Source: Chryseobacterium shigense (lineage in GTDB: Bacteria; Bacteroidota; Bacteroidia; Flavobacteriales; Weeksellaceae). From it: a stretch of DNA of 64,000 nucleotides. Below are positions 27,639-35,815 of this stretch, in pieces (within the stretch, counting starts at the first letter, position 1; each line of letters begins with the position of its first letter). The position numbers were made by a program, and so were the translations under genes. The stretch is taken from positions 558,001 to 622,000 of the forward strand of contig NZ_FTNY01000003.1 of the NCBI RefSeq assembly GCF_900156575.1, in the 5' to 3' direction. A model generated the notes under the pieces. The model saw nothing but the letters and a program-made list of their open reading frames with translations. It did not search any database and was not told the origin of the DNA.

Positions 27639-28773
27639 GGTGAGGAACAAAACGGCTCTGGTTATTGGTGATCAGATGAACACTTTCTCTGATCCCAATA
27701 CCGGCAGGTTCCTGCCCGATGACCCAGCTGCCGATGACCGGATAATTTCCGTCAAAATCAGGCAGTTCAAATAACTGCTGGTAGATAAAACCTTCTTTAC
27801 CATAGATTCCATCGTTCTCCTCAACCGGAATGTTGTTTTTGTAAAGGATCACATTGGCACCTTCTCTGGAATAAACAGGCTTTTTAGCAAAGTCTTTCAG
27901 GTGTTTGGGTTCAAAATAAGATTCTAACAGATAAGGATGGTTGGGATACATCTCCCAAAGGATCGGCAAAATAGCTTTAGATGAAAGCAGAACTTTCCAT
28001 GCAGGTTCAATCCATTGTGATCTGAAGCCATTTTTTACGAGTTTTTCTCCAAAACCGTCTGCCAGTATCCATTCATAAGGATAAAGCTTGAAAATATATT
28101 CCATGACCGACTGGTCTGCAGCCACAAACTCAGAGATCTCTTCAGCCCAGCCAATATCCTGAACAGGAATAAACTCCGTATCAAAACCGGCCTGTGAAGC
28201 GCAATCGCGCATGTATTCCACATTCGTTACATCTTCAATATTGGTAAGAGATGCAAAATAAATATGATGGGGATTCAGATAATTTTTGAGATGTTTCCAG
28301 TACTCTACCAGTTTCTCATGGATAGAATTAAACTGATCTTTATACGGAAACTGCTCCTGCAGCCAATACCATTGTATAACCGATGCTTCATATAAAGAAG
28401 TCGGTGTATCGGCATTAAATTCCAGTAGTTTTAAATTTTTACCATCAAACCCAAAATCGAATCTTCCGTAAATAGACGGATGATCTTCTTCCCAGCTTGT
28501 GATGATATAATTCCGGAACCATTCAGGAATATTGAAGTGGTCCCAAAGTTTTTTTTCAATAATATAATCCACCGCTTCCAGGCACATTTGCCAGAGTTCG
28601 GCAGTAGCACTTTCAATGGTATTGATTTCCTCTGCGGTCAACTGATAATAATGACTTTCGTCCCAGTAAAGTCCGTCCAGAGAATGATAGCCGAAACCCA
28701 GGTTTTCAAGCTTATGCTGCCAGTCTTTCCTGAATTGTGATTGAATTCTTTCCATAAATTTATGATGATGCAC
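27628..28773 (-). CDS. Glutathionylspermidine-synthase-like ATP-grasp enzyme (YgiC/YjfC family)
   Basis: A 381-residue cytoplasmic ligase-like protein. Family stretches: LGFGYHSLDGLYWDESHYY (about residues 25-45), LKLLEFNADTPTSLYEASV (about 115), VLLSSKAILPILWEMYPNHP (about 265) and a C-terminal SWVIGQEPAGIGIRES. These belong to the C-terminal ATP-grasp part of E. coli glutathionylspermidine synthase and to YgiC/YjfC; the amidase half is absent. The substrate is unknown. The start may be 28773 or the inner ATG at 28755 (MERIQSQF), 4 bases after the previous stop. Third gene of a leftward trio. Confidence 0.88.
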   Translation of the reverse strand: MHHHKFMERIQSQFRKDWQHKLENLGFGYHSLDGLYWDESHYYQLTAEEINTIESATAELWQMCLEAVDYIIEKKLWDHFNIPEWFRNYIITSWEEDHPSIYGRFDFGFDGKNLKLLEFNADTPTSLYEASVIQWYWLQEQFPYKDQFNSIHEKLVEYWKHLKNYLNPHHIYFASLTNIEDVTNVEYMRDCASQAGFDTEFIPVQDIGWAEEISEFVAADQSVMEYIFKLYPYEWILADGFGEKLVKNGFRSQWIEPAWKVLLSSKAILPILWEMYPNHPYLLESYFEPKHLKDFAKKPVYSREGANVILYKNNIPVEENDGIYGKEGFIYQQLFELPDFDGNYPVIGSWVIGQEPAGIGIRESVHLITNNQSRFVPHLIG

Positions 28774-29086
28774 TGAACCCGCTTCTTCCCAACTGGCCTC
28801 TTATGACATTTCCTTTGTAATTATTTCTTCCGATATTGGATTTACTGCTGATGGCATCACTGTAATAGCCTGCTTTTTGATAAGATCCATAACTGTAAGC
28901 GCCATACGGCCTGAAGGCATGATACAGAAGTATTCCAGCCATAAAACCATGTGTCCTTGTATAAGACGCTGTAGTATCAGACCTCATGTAGACTTTCTTT
29001 TCTGCTTTATCTTTAGGTTTTTCCTGAGAACAGGCGGCCAGGATCCCTGTAACGAAGAGTAATTTTATAGAACTGGACTTTTTCAT
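28760..29086 (-). CDS. Small lipoprotein, YgiB/DUF1190-like context
   Basis: A 108-residue lipoprotein with lipobox ILAAC. The mature chain is Tyr/Gly/Ser-rich (YHAFRPYGAYSYGSYQKAGYY) and ends GRSGFSASS. In E. coli, ygiB (a small Ser/Gly-rich lipoprotein) precedes ygiC; the same order is seen here, and the tail resembles that of YgiB. Homology is suggested by pattern and position, not proven. The start overlaps the stop of the upstream gene (TAATG). Confidence 0.7.
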   Translation of the reverse strand: MKKSSSIKLLFVTGILAACSQEKPKDKAEKKVYMRSDTTASYTRTHGFMAGILLYHAFRPYGAYSYGSYQKAGYYSDAISSKSNIGRNNYKGNVIRGQLGRSGFSASS

Positions 29087-29406
29087 TATTGAACCGTTAT
29101 AAAGAATTCGTAATCTTTCTTCGTTTTGGCAATATGGTCATTGCCATCACTATCTTCTCCTCCGACAAGAGTATCTCCAAGACTCGGAATGGTATCTCTT
29201 TTTATAATTTCTTTAAAAAGTTTCTTGTCTTTCCAGATTTTGTGTTTGGTGATGAGAATATCTGTATTATCAAGATGTTCAACAGAAAGTTCTGTTTCAA
29301 TAGAACCCGTCTTATCTACGTTGTTTACTTCATCTTCTTTCTCTTTTTTACAGGCTGTAAATGCCATTATCCCAACTGATAACAGGCAAAGTTTAATTTT
29401 TTTCAC
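29086..29406 (-). CDS. Small lipoprotein of unknown function
   Basis: A 106-residue lipoprotein with lipobox MAFTAC and then a Lys/Glu-rich stretch. The rest is charged, with no recognised motif. It is the first gene of a leftward operon with the YgiB-like lipoprotein (TAATG overlap) and the ATP-grasp enzyme, so it may share their envelope role (inference). A TACTTTTG promoter box lies 18 bases upstream. Confidence 0.7.
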   Translation of the reverse strand: MKKIKLCLLSVGIMAFTACKKEKEDEVNNVDKTGSIETELSVEHLDNTDILITKHKIWKDKKLFKEIIKRDTIPSLGDTLVGGEDSDGNDHIAKTKKDYEFFITVQ

Positions 29407-29424
29407 GAGGGCAGTAATTTTTCA

Positions 29425-29432
29425 CAAAAGTA
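29425..29432 (-). promoter_or_regulatory. Promoter -7 box for the leftward lipoprotein trio
   Basis: The minus strand reads TACTTTTG, 18 bases before the ATG at 29406. Confidence 0.4.
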
Positions 29433-29484
29433 GTAATTTAGTAATGATATTATTTTAAATTTACAAGGCAAAAAAAATTATATT

Positions 29485-30342
29485 ATGAAATGGACAGACG
29501 ATAGAGGCGGAAACGTTGAGGACCGCCGTGGCTCTGGAGGCAGCGGAGGAATGGTCGTTGGCGGAGGACTCGGAACCTTGATTATAGCTGCGATAATCTT
29601 CTTTTTGGGAGGTGATCCTTCCGGCATTCTAAATTCCGGCAGCGTACAATCTTCCGGAAACGGACAAAAACGTGAACTTACAGCAGAAGAGAATAAAATC
29701 GGAGAAATGGTGGACATGATGGGTAAATGGAACATGATTACCTGGGACCAGATCTTTAAAGAAAACGGCATGAGATACACCGAGCCTGCAATTGTTCTTT
29801 TTGAAGACACAACAGAGTCTGGGTGCGGAATAGCTCAGTCTGCAATGGGACCTTTCTACTGCCCTGCCGACCAAAAGGTCTATATGGATATGAGCTTTTT
29901 CAATGAATTGCAGCAAAAGTTCGGAGCCAAGGTGACAGAATTTACCGTTGCTTATGTTTTAGCTCACGAAGTTGGACATCATGTACAGACTCTTCTCGGA
30001 ACGACCCAAAAAGTAGACGCATTAAGAAGAAGCGGAAGATATTCTGAGGAAGAAATGAACAGAGTTTCTGTGGCTACTGAACTTCAGGCAGATTTTTATG
30101 CCGGGGTATGGGCAAAAAGAACGAATGATACAAAGGGCATTCTGGAGCCGGGTGATATACAATCTGCTATAGATGCTGCTCAGGCCGTAGGTGATGATAA
30201 TATCCAAAAAAGATCCCAGGGCTACGTCAATCAGGAAAGCTTTACGCACGGCTCTTCAGCGCAACGTAAAGAATGGTTTATGAAAGGTTACAATACGGGA
30301 GACATTAAGCAGGGAGATACGTTCAACCAGCTTTTAAAATAA
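29485..30342 (+). CDS. Neutral zinc metallopeptidase (YpfJ family)
   Basis: A 285-residue membrane-anchored protein. The N-terminus is Gly/Arg-rich (MKWTDDRGGNVEDRRGSG), followed by one helix (about residues 27-47). The peptidase domain carries the HEVGHH zinc motif in YVLAHEVGHHVQTLLG (about residue 158) and ATELQADFYAGVWAK (about 197) with the third ligand. This matches the YpfJ / KPN_02809 family; substrates are unknown. Transcribed divergently from the lipoprotein trio. Confidence 0.92.
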   Translation: MKWTDDRGGNVEDRRGSGGSGGMVVGGGLGTLIIAAIIFFLGGDPSGILNSGSVQSSGNGQKRELTAEENKIGEMVDMMGKWNMITWDQIFKENGMRYTEPAIVLFEDTTESGCGIAQSAMGPFYCPADQKVYMDMSFFNELQQKFGAKVTEFTVAYVLAHEVGHHVQTLLGTTQKVDALRRSGRYSEEEMNRVSVATELQADFYAGVWAKRTNDTKGILEPGDIQSAIDAAQAVGDDNIQKRSQGYVNQESFTHGSSAQRKEWFMKGYNTGDIKQGDTFNQLLK

Positions 30343-30362
30343 TCCTTTTTTATATAGTTAAA

Positions 30363-30395
30363 AACCCTGAAGAGAAATTCTTCAGGGTTATTTTT
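30363..30395. terminator. Bidirectional terminator between convergent genes
   Basis: An 11-bp stem (AACCCTGAAGA pairing with TCTTCAGGGTT) with T-runs on both sides, between the peptidase gene and the leftward GLPGLI gene. Confidence 0.85.
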
Positions 30396-31232
30396 TTATT
30401 GCAATTCAATTGGATTACTATTTCTTTTAGCTTCCTCTTTTACTCTTTCTTCTACTCTTTTTCTCATATCTGCAGGATTTTGATTTCCGCCGCCGGAAGC
30501 TCTTGGAGGAGAAGGAAATCCACCGCCTCCACTGCTTTGCATGAATGACATCGGATCTGTTTTATACTTTGCCTGTTGTTTCAGATAATCTGTTCTTTTT
30601 ACCTTTAGCACATTTCCAAACTGGTTCAAAGCAGGAATTTCAGCAATTTTATAATTCTTCATCAGATCAAAAGAATACTCTCCTTTATCATCTTCTACTT
30701 TAACAATCAGTCCCGGAAGCCCTCCAAATTTATAAGGTCCATCCTGATAGGGCAGATCTGTGGTAAACCAAGCCGTCCATTTTCTTCCGGCAAAATCGGT
30801 GGTTGCTTTTTGAACCTTATACTCCCCTATTTTAGTAGTTTCGGAAGACATTTTCCAGTTCAGAGGACGGTCTTCTTCGTACACATAAACATCTCTTCCT
30901 ATTCTATCTTTGTAAGATATTTTCTGGGTTGATTTGTCTTTCTCTACAGAATAATTGATATTGGACCTGAACGCTTCCATCTGTTCCCTGTTGATCGAAG
31001 CTCTGCCAGCACCGCTTTGAAAAACTTTCTGCATGGTAGAATCTCTCTTGAATCTGTTTTCAGAATAAAAAAGTGACTTCTCTGCTGAAATATCTAAATA
31101 GGCATTTTCAGTTTTAATATCGTTTTTATTTTCCGCATCAGGTTTCATGGTTACCTGATATACAAACCTGTTATTTTGTGCAGAGATATGCTGCATAAAA
31201 AGTACTAAAGCAATGATGCCTATTTTTTTCAT
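30396..31232 (-). CDS. GLPGLI family secreted protein, second of a pair
   Basis: A 278-residue exported protein with a signal peptide ending HISAQ. The family motif GLPGLIVKVEDDKGEY is present in mid-chain, preceded by AWFTTDLPYQDGPYKFG. The function of GLPGLI proteins is unknown; they are Bacteroidota-specific and probably periplasmic. The C-terminal part is Gly/Ser/Pro-rich (SSGGGGFPSPPRASGGG), then charged. It lies 9 bases after a paralogue, in the same operon. Confidence 0.9.
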   Translation of the reverse strand: MKKIGIIALVLFMQHISAQNNRFVYQVTMKPDAENKNDIKTENAYLDISAEKSLFYSENRFKRDSTMQKVFQSGAGRASINREQMEAFRSNINYSVEKDKSTQKISYKDRIGRDVYVYEEDRPLNWKMSSETTKIGEYKVQKATTDFAGRKWTAWFTTDLPYQDGPYKFGGLPGLIVKVEDDKGEYSFDLMKNYKIAEIPALNQFGNVLKVKRTDYLKQQAKYKTDPMSFMQSSGGGGFPSPPRASGGGNQNPADMRKRVEERVKEEAKRNSNPIELQ

Positions 31233-31241
31233 TTTGGATTT

Positions 31242-32186
31242 TTATTTTAATTCAATTGGATTTTGACTCATATTGTTTTGAGACGCAGCATTACTAACAC
31301 CGGCATCCGGCATTGTAAGGGTTGGACCATTCTGATTTCCTCCATTAGGCATTCCTCTTCCACCGTCCATTCCATTGCCATCCATTCCACCACCGCGCAT
31401 TCCACCTCCATGTCTTCCTCCTCCCGGATTCATCCCTCCTTTTTCGGCCCCTGCCGGAAGTCTTCTTTTTCTACCCACTTCAAGCCCTATGGCCGCCTGA
31501 TCTCCTCTGAAACTCAATCTTGTACTTTCTCTTGCATCAGGACTCACCTGTTCTTCGAAAGAATTTTGAATTTTTATTTTTTTGACGAGATCAAATTTAT
31601 AATCACCTTTATCATCTTCCAGTTTTACGATCAATCCGGGAAGCCCATAAAACTTGTATGGTCCATCGGAAATAGCAATATCTTTGGCAAACCAGGCCGT
31701 CCAGACTCTTCCGCCAAAACTGGCAACTGCCTTTTGGGCAGGATATCCGTTCTGATTCTCTTTAACCTCTGTAATTTCCCATTGTAAAGGTCTGTCTTCC
31801 TGATAGTAAATTTGCTTACCCAACACTTGATCATGATAGTACACTTTTTGCCCTGAAATATTTTTAGTGATATAATATTCAAAAAATGTGGGTTCAGGTT
31901 GTTTTTTCATCTCCGGTTTTGTCAATTTCCGGTCTACTTTTTTATGATTTTCTTTATCATCCGGTTTAAAAACAGTAAATAACGAGTCCCTAATGAGTTT
32001 ATTTTCGCTGATAAATAAAGATTTGTCGCCTTTTATATCCAAAAAAGTTTTTTCATTCTTTAAGCTCACCAGATTAATGGAATCCGGATTCACCGAAGTT
32101 TCATAAATGTATCTCGTGGTTTGCCCTTGCGCAACTATCGTTAAAAACAGGGAGAAAAAGGCCAGTAGTCTTATTTTCATTATCAC
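31242..32186 (-). CDS. GLPGLI family secreted protein, first of a pair
   Basis: A 314-residue exported protein; the signal peptide ends IVAQG. The motif GLPGLIVKLEDDKGDY is present, again after AWFAKDIAISDGPYKF. The C-terminal 70 residues are unusually Gly/Met/Asn-rich (GGRHGGGMRGGGMDGNG), unlike the core. The second in-frame ATG at 32180 (MKIRLL) is an equally good start. A TAACTTTG promoter box lies 36 bases upstream. Confidence 0.9.
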   Translation of the reverse strand: MIMKIRLLAFFSLFLTIVAQGQTTRYIYETSVNPDSINLVSLKNEKTFLDIKGDKSLFISENKLIRDSLFTVFKPDDKENHKKVDRKLTKPEMKKQPEPTFFEYYITKNISGQKVYYHDQVLGKQIYYQEDRPLQWEITEVKENQNGYPAQKAVASFGGRVWTAWFAKDIAISDGPYKFYGLPGLIVKLEDDKGDYKFDLVKKIKIQNSFEEQVSPDARESTRLSFRGDQAAIGLEVGRKRRLPAGAEKGGMNPGGGRHGGGMRGGGMDGNGMDGGRGMPNGGNQNGPTLTMPDAGVSNAASQNNMSQNPIELK

Positions 32187-32221
32187 TCTTTATAATTATT
32201 CTTTGGATAAAAGATCCTATC

Positions 32222-32229
32222 CAAAGTTA
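32222..32229 (-). promoter_or_regulatory. Promoter -7 box for the GLPGLI pair
   Basis: The minus strand reads TAACTTTG, matching TAnnTTTG, 36 bases upstream of the first gene. Confidence 0.45.
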
Positions 32230-32331
32230 AATCAAAAACAGAATCATCTTATTTGCAAAAGAGAAATTATGTTATTTTTAACACCTGAATTTTTGCTAAT
32301 ACGTAAAATCGTTAAAATAGACACCATCAAT

Positions 32332-32363
32332 TTGAGATTGCGGAAATTAGTTCGTATTTTTGC
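32332..32363 (+). promoter_or_regulatory. Promoter of the suf operon
   Basis: TTG (32332-32334), 20 bases, then TATTTTTGC (32355-32363), 27 bases before the sufA ATG. Full consensus. Confidence 0.7.
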
Positions 32364-32390
32364 ATCATTAAATCATTCTAAATAAATACA

Positions 32391-32720
32391 ATGATAAAAG
32401 TATCAGACCAAGCAAAGGCAAAAGCCATCCAACTCATGTCGGAAGATGGCTTCAACCCTGCTGAAGATTATATAAGAGTAGGGGTAAAAAGTGGAGGATG
32501 TTCTGGTTTAGAGTATGTTTTGGGATTTGACAATCAAAAGACAGACACAGATCAAGTTTTTGAAGACAATGACGTAAAAATTATTGTTGAGAAAAAGTCT
32601 ATCCTTTATTTAGCAGGAACAATCCTTGAATATTCAGGAGGATTAAACGGAAAGGGGTTTGTTTTCAACAATCCTAATGCATCCAGAACGTGTGGTTGTG
32701 GAGAGAGTTTTTCTTTATAA
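32391..32720 (+). CDS. sufA: A-type iron-sulfur carrier (HesB/IscA/SufA family)
   Basis: A 109-residue protein with the three conserved cysteines of A-type carriers: SGGCSGLEY (about residue 38) and the C-terminal TCGCGESF (about 102-109). It receives Fe-S clusters from the SufBCD scaffold and delivers them to targets. The symbol is chosen from its position before sufB; IscA or ErpA naming would also fit. Confidence 0.92.
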   Translation: MIKVSDQAKAKAIQLMSEDGFNPAEDYIRVGVKSGGCSGLEYVLGFDNQKTDTDQVFEDNDVKIIVEKKSILYLAGTILEYSGGLNGKGFVFNNPNASRTCGCGESFSL

Positions 32721-32723
32721 TTA

Positions 32724-32790
32724 GAAGTTAGAACCCGAAGTTAGACATGATCATATTGCCCATACTAACCTCTAAAAACTAACCTCTAAA
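32724..32790. repeat. Paired direct repeats between sufA and sufB
   Basis: GAAGTTAGA occurs twice (32724-32732, 32737-32745) and CTAACCTCTAAA twice (32765-32776, 32779-32790). The two kinds are near reverse complements, so the spacer can fold into alternative hairpins. There is no T-run, so it is not a classic terminator. It may be a small repeat element or an mRNA processing or stability site. Confidence 0.5.
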
Positions 32791-32800
32791 ATCTATTAAA

Positions 32801-34249
32801 ATGAGTAAATATACTGAAGACGACCTAAGAGTTGATCTTGAAAATAAAAAATATGAATTCGGGTGGGAAACGAAGATCGATTATGAAGATTTCCCAACCG
32901 GATTAAACGAAGACATCGTTCGTGCTATTTCTGCGAAGAAAGAAGAGCCTGAATGGATGACGGAATGGCGACTGGAATCTTTCAGAATCTGGCTGAAAAT
33001 GACAGAACCTGAGTGGGCTAACATTAAATATCAAAAGCCTGATTTCCAAGCGATCCGTTATTACGCAGCTCCAAAAGCAAGACCTGAACTGGACAGTCTT
33101 GATGAGGTGGATCCTGAACTATTGAAGACTTTTGCCAAATTAGGAATCAATATCGAGGAACAAAAAAGACTTTCAGGAGTTGCCGTAGATATCGTTATAG
33201 ACTCTGTCTCTGTAAAAACCACTTTTCAGGATACCTTAATGGAAAAAGGAATTATTTTCTGTTCCATTTCGGAAGCGATTAAAAACCATCCTGATTTGGT
33301 AAGAAAATACCTTGGAAAAGTAGTTCCAAGAGGAGATAATTTTTATTCAGCATTGAATTCCGCAGTATTCTCTGACGGAAGTTTCTGCTATATTCCCAAA
33401 GGCGTAAGATGTCCGATGGAGCTTTCTACATACTTCCGTATCAACCAGGCAGGAACAGGTCAGTTTGAAAGAACCCTTGTGATTGCGGACGAAGGAAGTT
33501 ATGTATCTTACCTTGAGGGCTGTACGGCCCCTTCAAGAGATGAAAACCAACTTCACGCGGCCGTTGTAGAGCTGATTGCCATGGATAACGCTGAGATCAA
33601 ATACTCAACCGTGCAGAACTGGTATCCCGGAAATGAAGAAGGAAAAGGAGGTGTTTTCAATTTTGTAACCAAAAGAGGATTGTGTGAAACAAAAGCAAAA
33701 ATCTCTTGGACCCAGGTTGAAACAGGTTCTGCCGTAACCTGGAAATACCCTTCTTGTATCTTAAAAGGAGACGGATCCATCGGTGAGTTCTACTCTATCG
33801 CTGTAACCAACAATCACCAGTATGCCGATACGGGAACGAAAATGATCCATATTGGAAAGAATACAAGATCAACGATTATTTCGAAAGGAATTTCCGCAGG
33901 AAAATCTCAAAACTCATACAGAGGTCTCGTAAAAGTAATGCCTTCTGCAAAGGGAGCAAGAAACTTCTCACAGTGTGACTCTTTATTGATGGGGAATGAG
34001 TGTGGTGCGCATACTTTCCCTTATATCGAGATCAAAGATCCTACTGCCCAGCTGGAACATGAAGCTACCACTTCTAAAATCGGAGAAGATCAGATCTTCT
34101 ACTGTAACCAGAGAGGAATCAACACCGAAAAAGCAATTGCTTTGATTGTGAACGGTTTCAGTAAAGAAGTATTGAATAAACTTCCAATGGAATTTGCTAT
34201 TGAGGCTCAAAAATTATTGGAGATCTCTCTGGAAGGTTCTGTAGGATAA
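32801..34249 (+). CDS. sufB: Fe-S cluster assembly scaffold SufB
   Basis: A 482-residue cytoplasmic scaffold protein. Strong family stretches: [18 protein letters not shown] near the start, [18 protein letters not shown] (about residue 198), [19 protein letters not shown] (about 234), and the [20 protein letters not shown] segment (about 387), which holds the conserved Cys and core residues. It forms SufBC2D with the downstream products. 80 bases after sufA. Confidence 0.97.
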   Translation: MSKYTEDDLRVDLENKKYEFGWETKIDYEDFPTGLNEDIVRAISAKKEEPEWMTEWRLESFRIWLKMTEPEWANIKYQKPDFQAIRYYAAPKARPELDSLDEVDPELLKTFAKLGINIEEQKRLSGVAVDIVIDSVSVKTTFQDTLMEKGIIFCSISEAIKNHPDLVRKYLGKVVPRGDNFYSALNSAVFSDGSFCYIPKGVRCPMELSTYFRINQAGTGQFERTLVIADEGSYVSYLEGCTAPSRDENQLHAAVVELIAMDNAEIKYSTVQNWYPGNEEGKGGVFNFVTKRGLCETKAKISWTQVETGSAVTWKYPSCILKGDGSIGEFYSIAVTNNHQYADTGTKMIHIGKNTRSTIISKGISAGKSQNSYRGLVKVMPSAKGARNFSQCDSLLMGNECGAHTFPYIEIKDPTAQLEHEATTSKIGEDQIFYCNQRGINTEKAIALIVNGFSKEVLNKLPMEFAIEAQKLLEISLEGSVG

Positions 34250-34339
34250 TTATTTAAACATTAAGAAATTAAGTATTTTGCGTTCTTAAAATCTTAGTGT
34301 TAAAGAATTGATAAATCAATTTTTTGAAGAAAATTAAAG

Positions 34340-34744
34340 ATGACCAAAACAGAAGTAACACAGCTTTCTTATGACATCATAGGATGTGCCATCAAGGTCC
34401 ATAAAGAATTGGGTCCTGGTCTGCTGGAAAGTGTTTACGAATTGTGTTTGGCTTATGAATTAAAAGAAAGGGGATTTTTAGTTGATCAGCAAATCAGTAC
34501 CAAAATCAATTATGGAAAAATTGAGATTGAAACTCCACTGAAAATTGATCTGCTTGTGAACAATACAATTATTATAGAAATCAAAACAGTTGAAAGTTTA
34601 TTACCGGTACATCAGGCTCAATTGATGACATATATGAAAATTTTGAAAAAACCTCAGGGCCTGCTAATTAATTTTTATACGGATAATATTACTAAATCTA
34701 TGATTCCTTTAATCAATGAATATTTTACAAAACTTGCAGATTAA
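34340..34744 (+). CDS. GxxExxY family protein, inserted in the suf operon
   Basis: A 134-residue protein with the family motif GLLESVYE in KELGPGLLESVYELCLAYEL (about residues 24-43). Later segments IDLLVNNTIIIEIKTVESLL (about 74-93) and HQAQLMTYMKIL fit a PD-(D/E)XK nuclease-like fold (D-xn-EIK). The biological role of this family is unknown. It lies between sufB and sufC with larger gaps (90 and 229 bases) than usual in such operons, suggesting a later insertion. It is co-directional, so may be co-transcribed. Confidence 0.88.
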   Translation: MTKTEVTQLSYDIIGCAIKVHKELGPGLLESVYELCLAYELKERGFLVDQQISTKINYGKIEIETPLKIDLLVNNTIIIEIKTVESLLPVHQAQLMTYMKILKKPQGLLINFYTDNITKSMIPLINEYFTKLAD

Positions 34745-34973
34745 GAATAAAACATTGTGGAATTAAGTAGATTTGCAAACCTTAAAGTCCTTCATTCAAA
34801 TCAATTAATTGGTTTGCTTAAAAAAATAATACATTAGGAAAAACTTAACTTCTTAATGTTTAAAATAAATTAAAAATTGTATTTCATTCGCGGGGCCCGG
34901 AACATTTGTGATTAGTGGTTTAGGATTACAAAAGACAAAAATGTCAGTCTGATCTTGCGATAAACTAAAATAT

Positions 34974-35717
34974 ATGTTAGAAATAAAAAACTTGCACGCC
35001 AAAATTGAAGACGGCGCAGAAATTTTAAAAGGTATTAATCTTGAAATAAAGCCGGGCGAAGTTCATGCTATCATGGGACCGAACGGAGCTGGAAAATCTA
35101 CACTTTCTTCTGTGATTGCAGGAAAAGAAGATTATGAAGTAACGGACGGAGAAATTCTTTTTCAGGGAGAAAACATCAGTGAAGATGCTCCTGAAGAAAG
35201 AGCACACAAAGGGATTTTCCTTTCTTTCCAATATCCGGTGGAAATACCTGGGGTTTCTGTTACCAACTTTATCAAAGCTGCTTTAAACGAAACAAGAAAA
35301 GCAAACGGACTATCAGAAATGCCGGCAAAAGAAATGCTTGCAATGATCCGCGAAAAATCTGAGCAATTGGGTATAAAAAAAGATTTTCTTTCCAGATCAC
35401 TCAACGAAGGATTCTCCGGAGGTGAAAAGAAAAGAAATGAGATCTTCCAGATGATGATGCTTAATCCTAAACTGGCGATCCTTGATGAAACAGATTCAGG
35501 GCTTGATATCGATGCCTTAAGAATTGTTGCAGATGGTGTTAATCACTTTAAAAATGAAGGAAATGCAGTTCTTTTGATTACTCACTATCAAAGATTGCTT
35601 AACTACATTCAGCCTGATTTTGTTCACGTTCTTGCCAATGGAAAAATCATCAAAACCGGTGATAAATCTCTTGCTCTGGAACTTGAAGAAAAAGGGTACG
35701 ACTGGCTTCTTAACTAA
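34974..35717 (+). CDS. sufC: Fe-S cluster assembly ATPase SufC
   Basis: A 247-residue ABC-type ATPase without membrane domain. Walker A is GPNGAGKST (about residue 35), the signature is [12 protein letters not shown] (about 145), and Walker B is [12 protein letters not shown] (about 164). It drives conformational change in SufBC2D. The adjacent sufB and sufD support the call. Confidence 0.97.
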   Translation: MLEIKNLHAKIEDGAEILKGINLEIKPGEVHAIMGPNGAGKSTLSSVIAGKEDYEVTDGEILFQGENISEDAPEERAHKGIFLSFQYPVEIPGVSVTNFIKAALNETRKANGLSEMPAKEMLAMIREKSEQLGIKKDFLSRSLNEGFSGGEKKRNEIFQMMMLNPKLAILDETDSGLDIDALRIVADGVNHFKNEGNAVLLITHYQRLLNYIQPDFVHVLANGKIIKTGDKSLALELEEKGYDWLLN

Positions 35718-35815
35718 GAAGAAAATTATTCAGCCGGGATTTTATCAATCCTTTCTGAAAATGCGGAAAACCCGCAGTACATAATATTATTTTTAAATAT
35801 ATAAAATAAGGTGTG

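Noticed and set aside
31263..31787. 174-codon plus-strand frame across a GLPGLI gene
   Set aside because: Low-complexity Ser/His/Thr translation opposite the Gly/Met-rich tail; the GLPGLI frame is certain.
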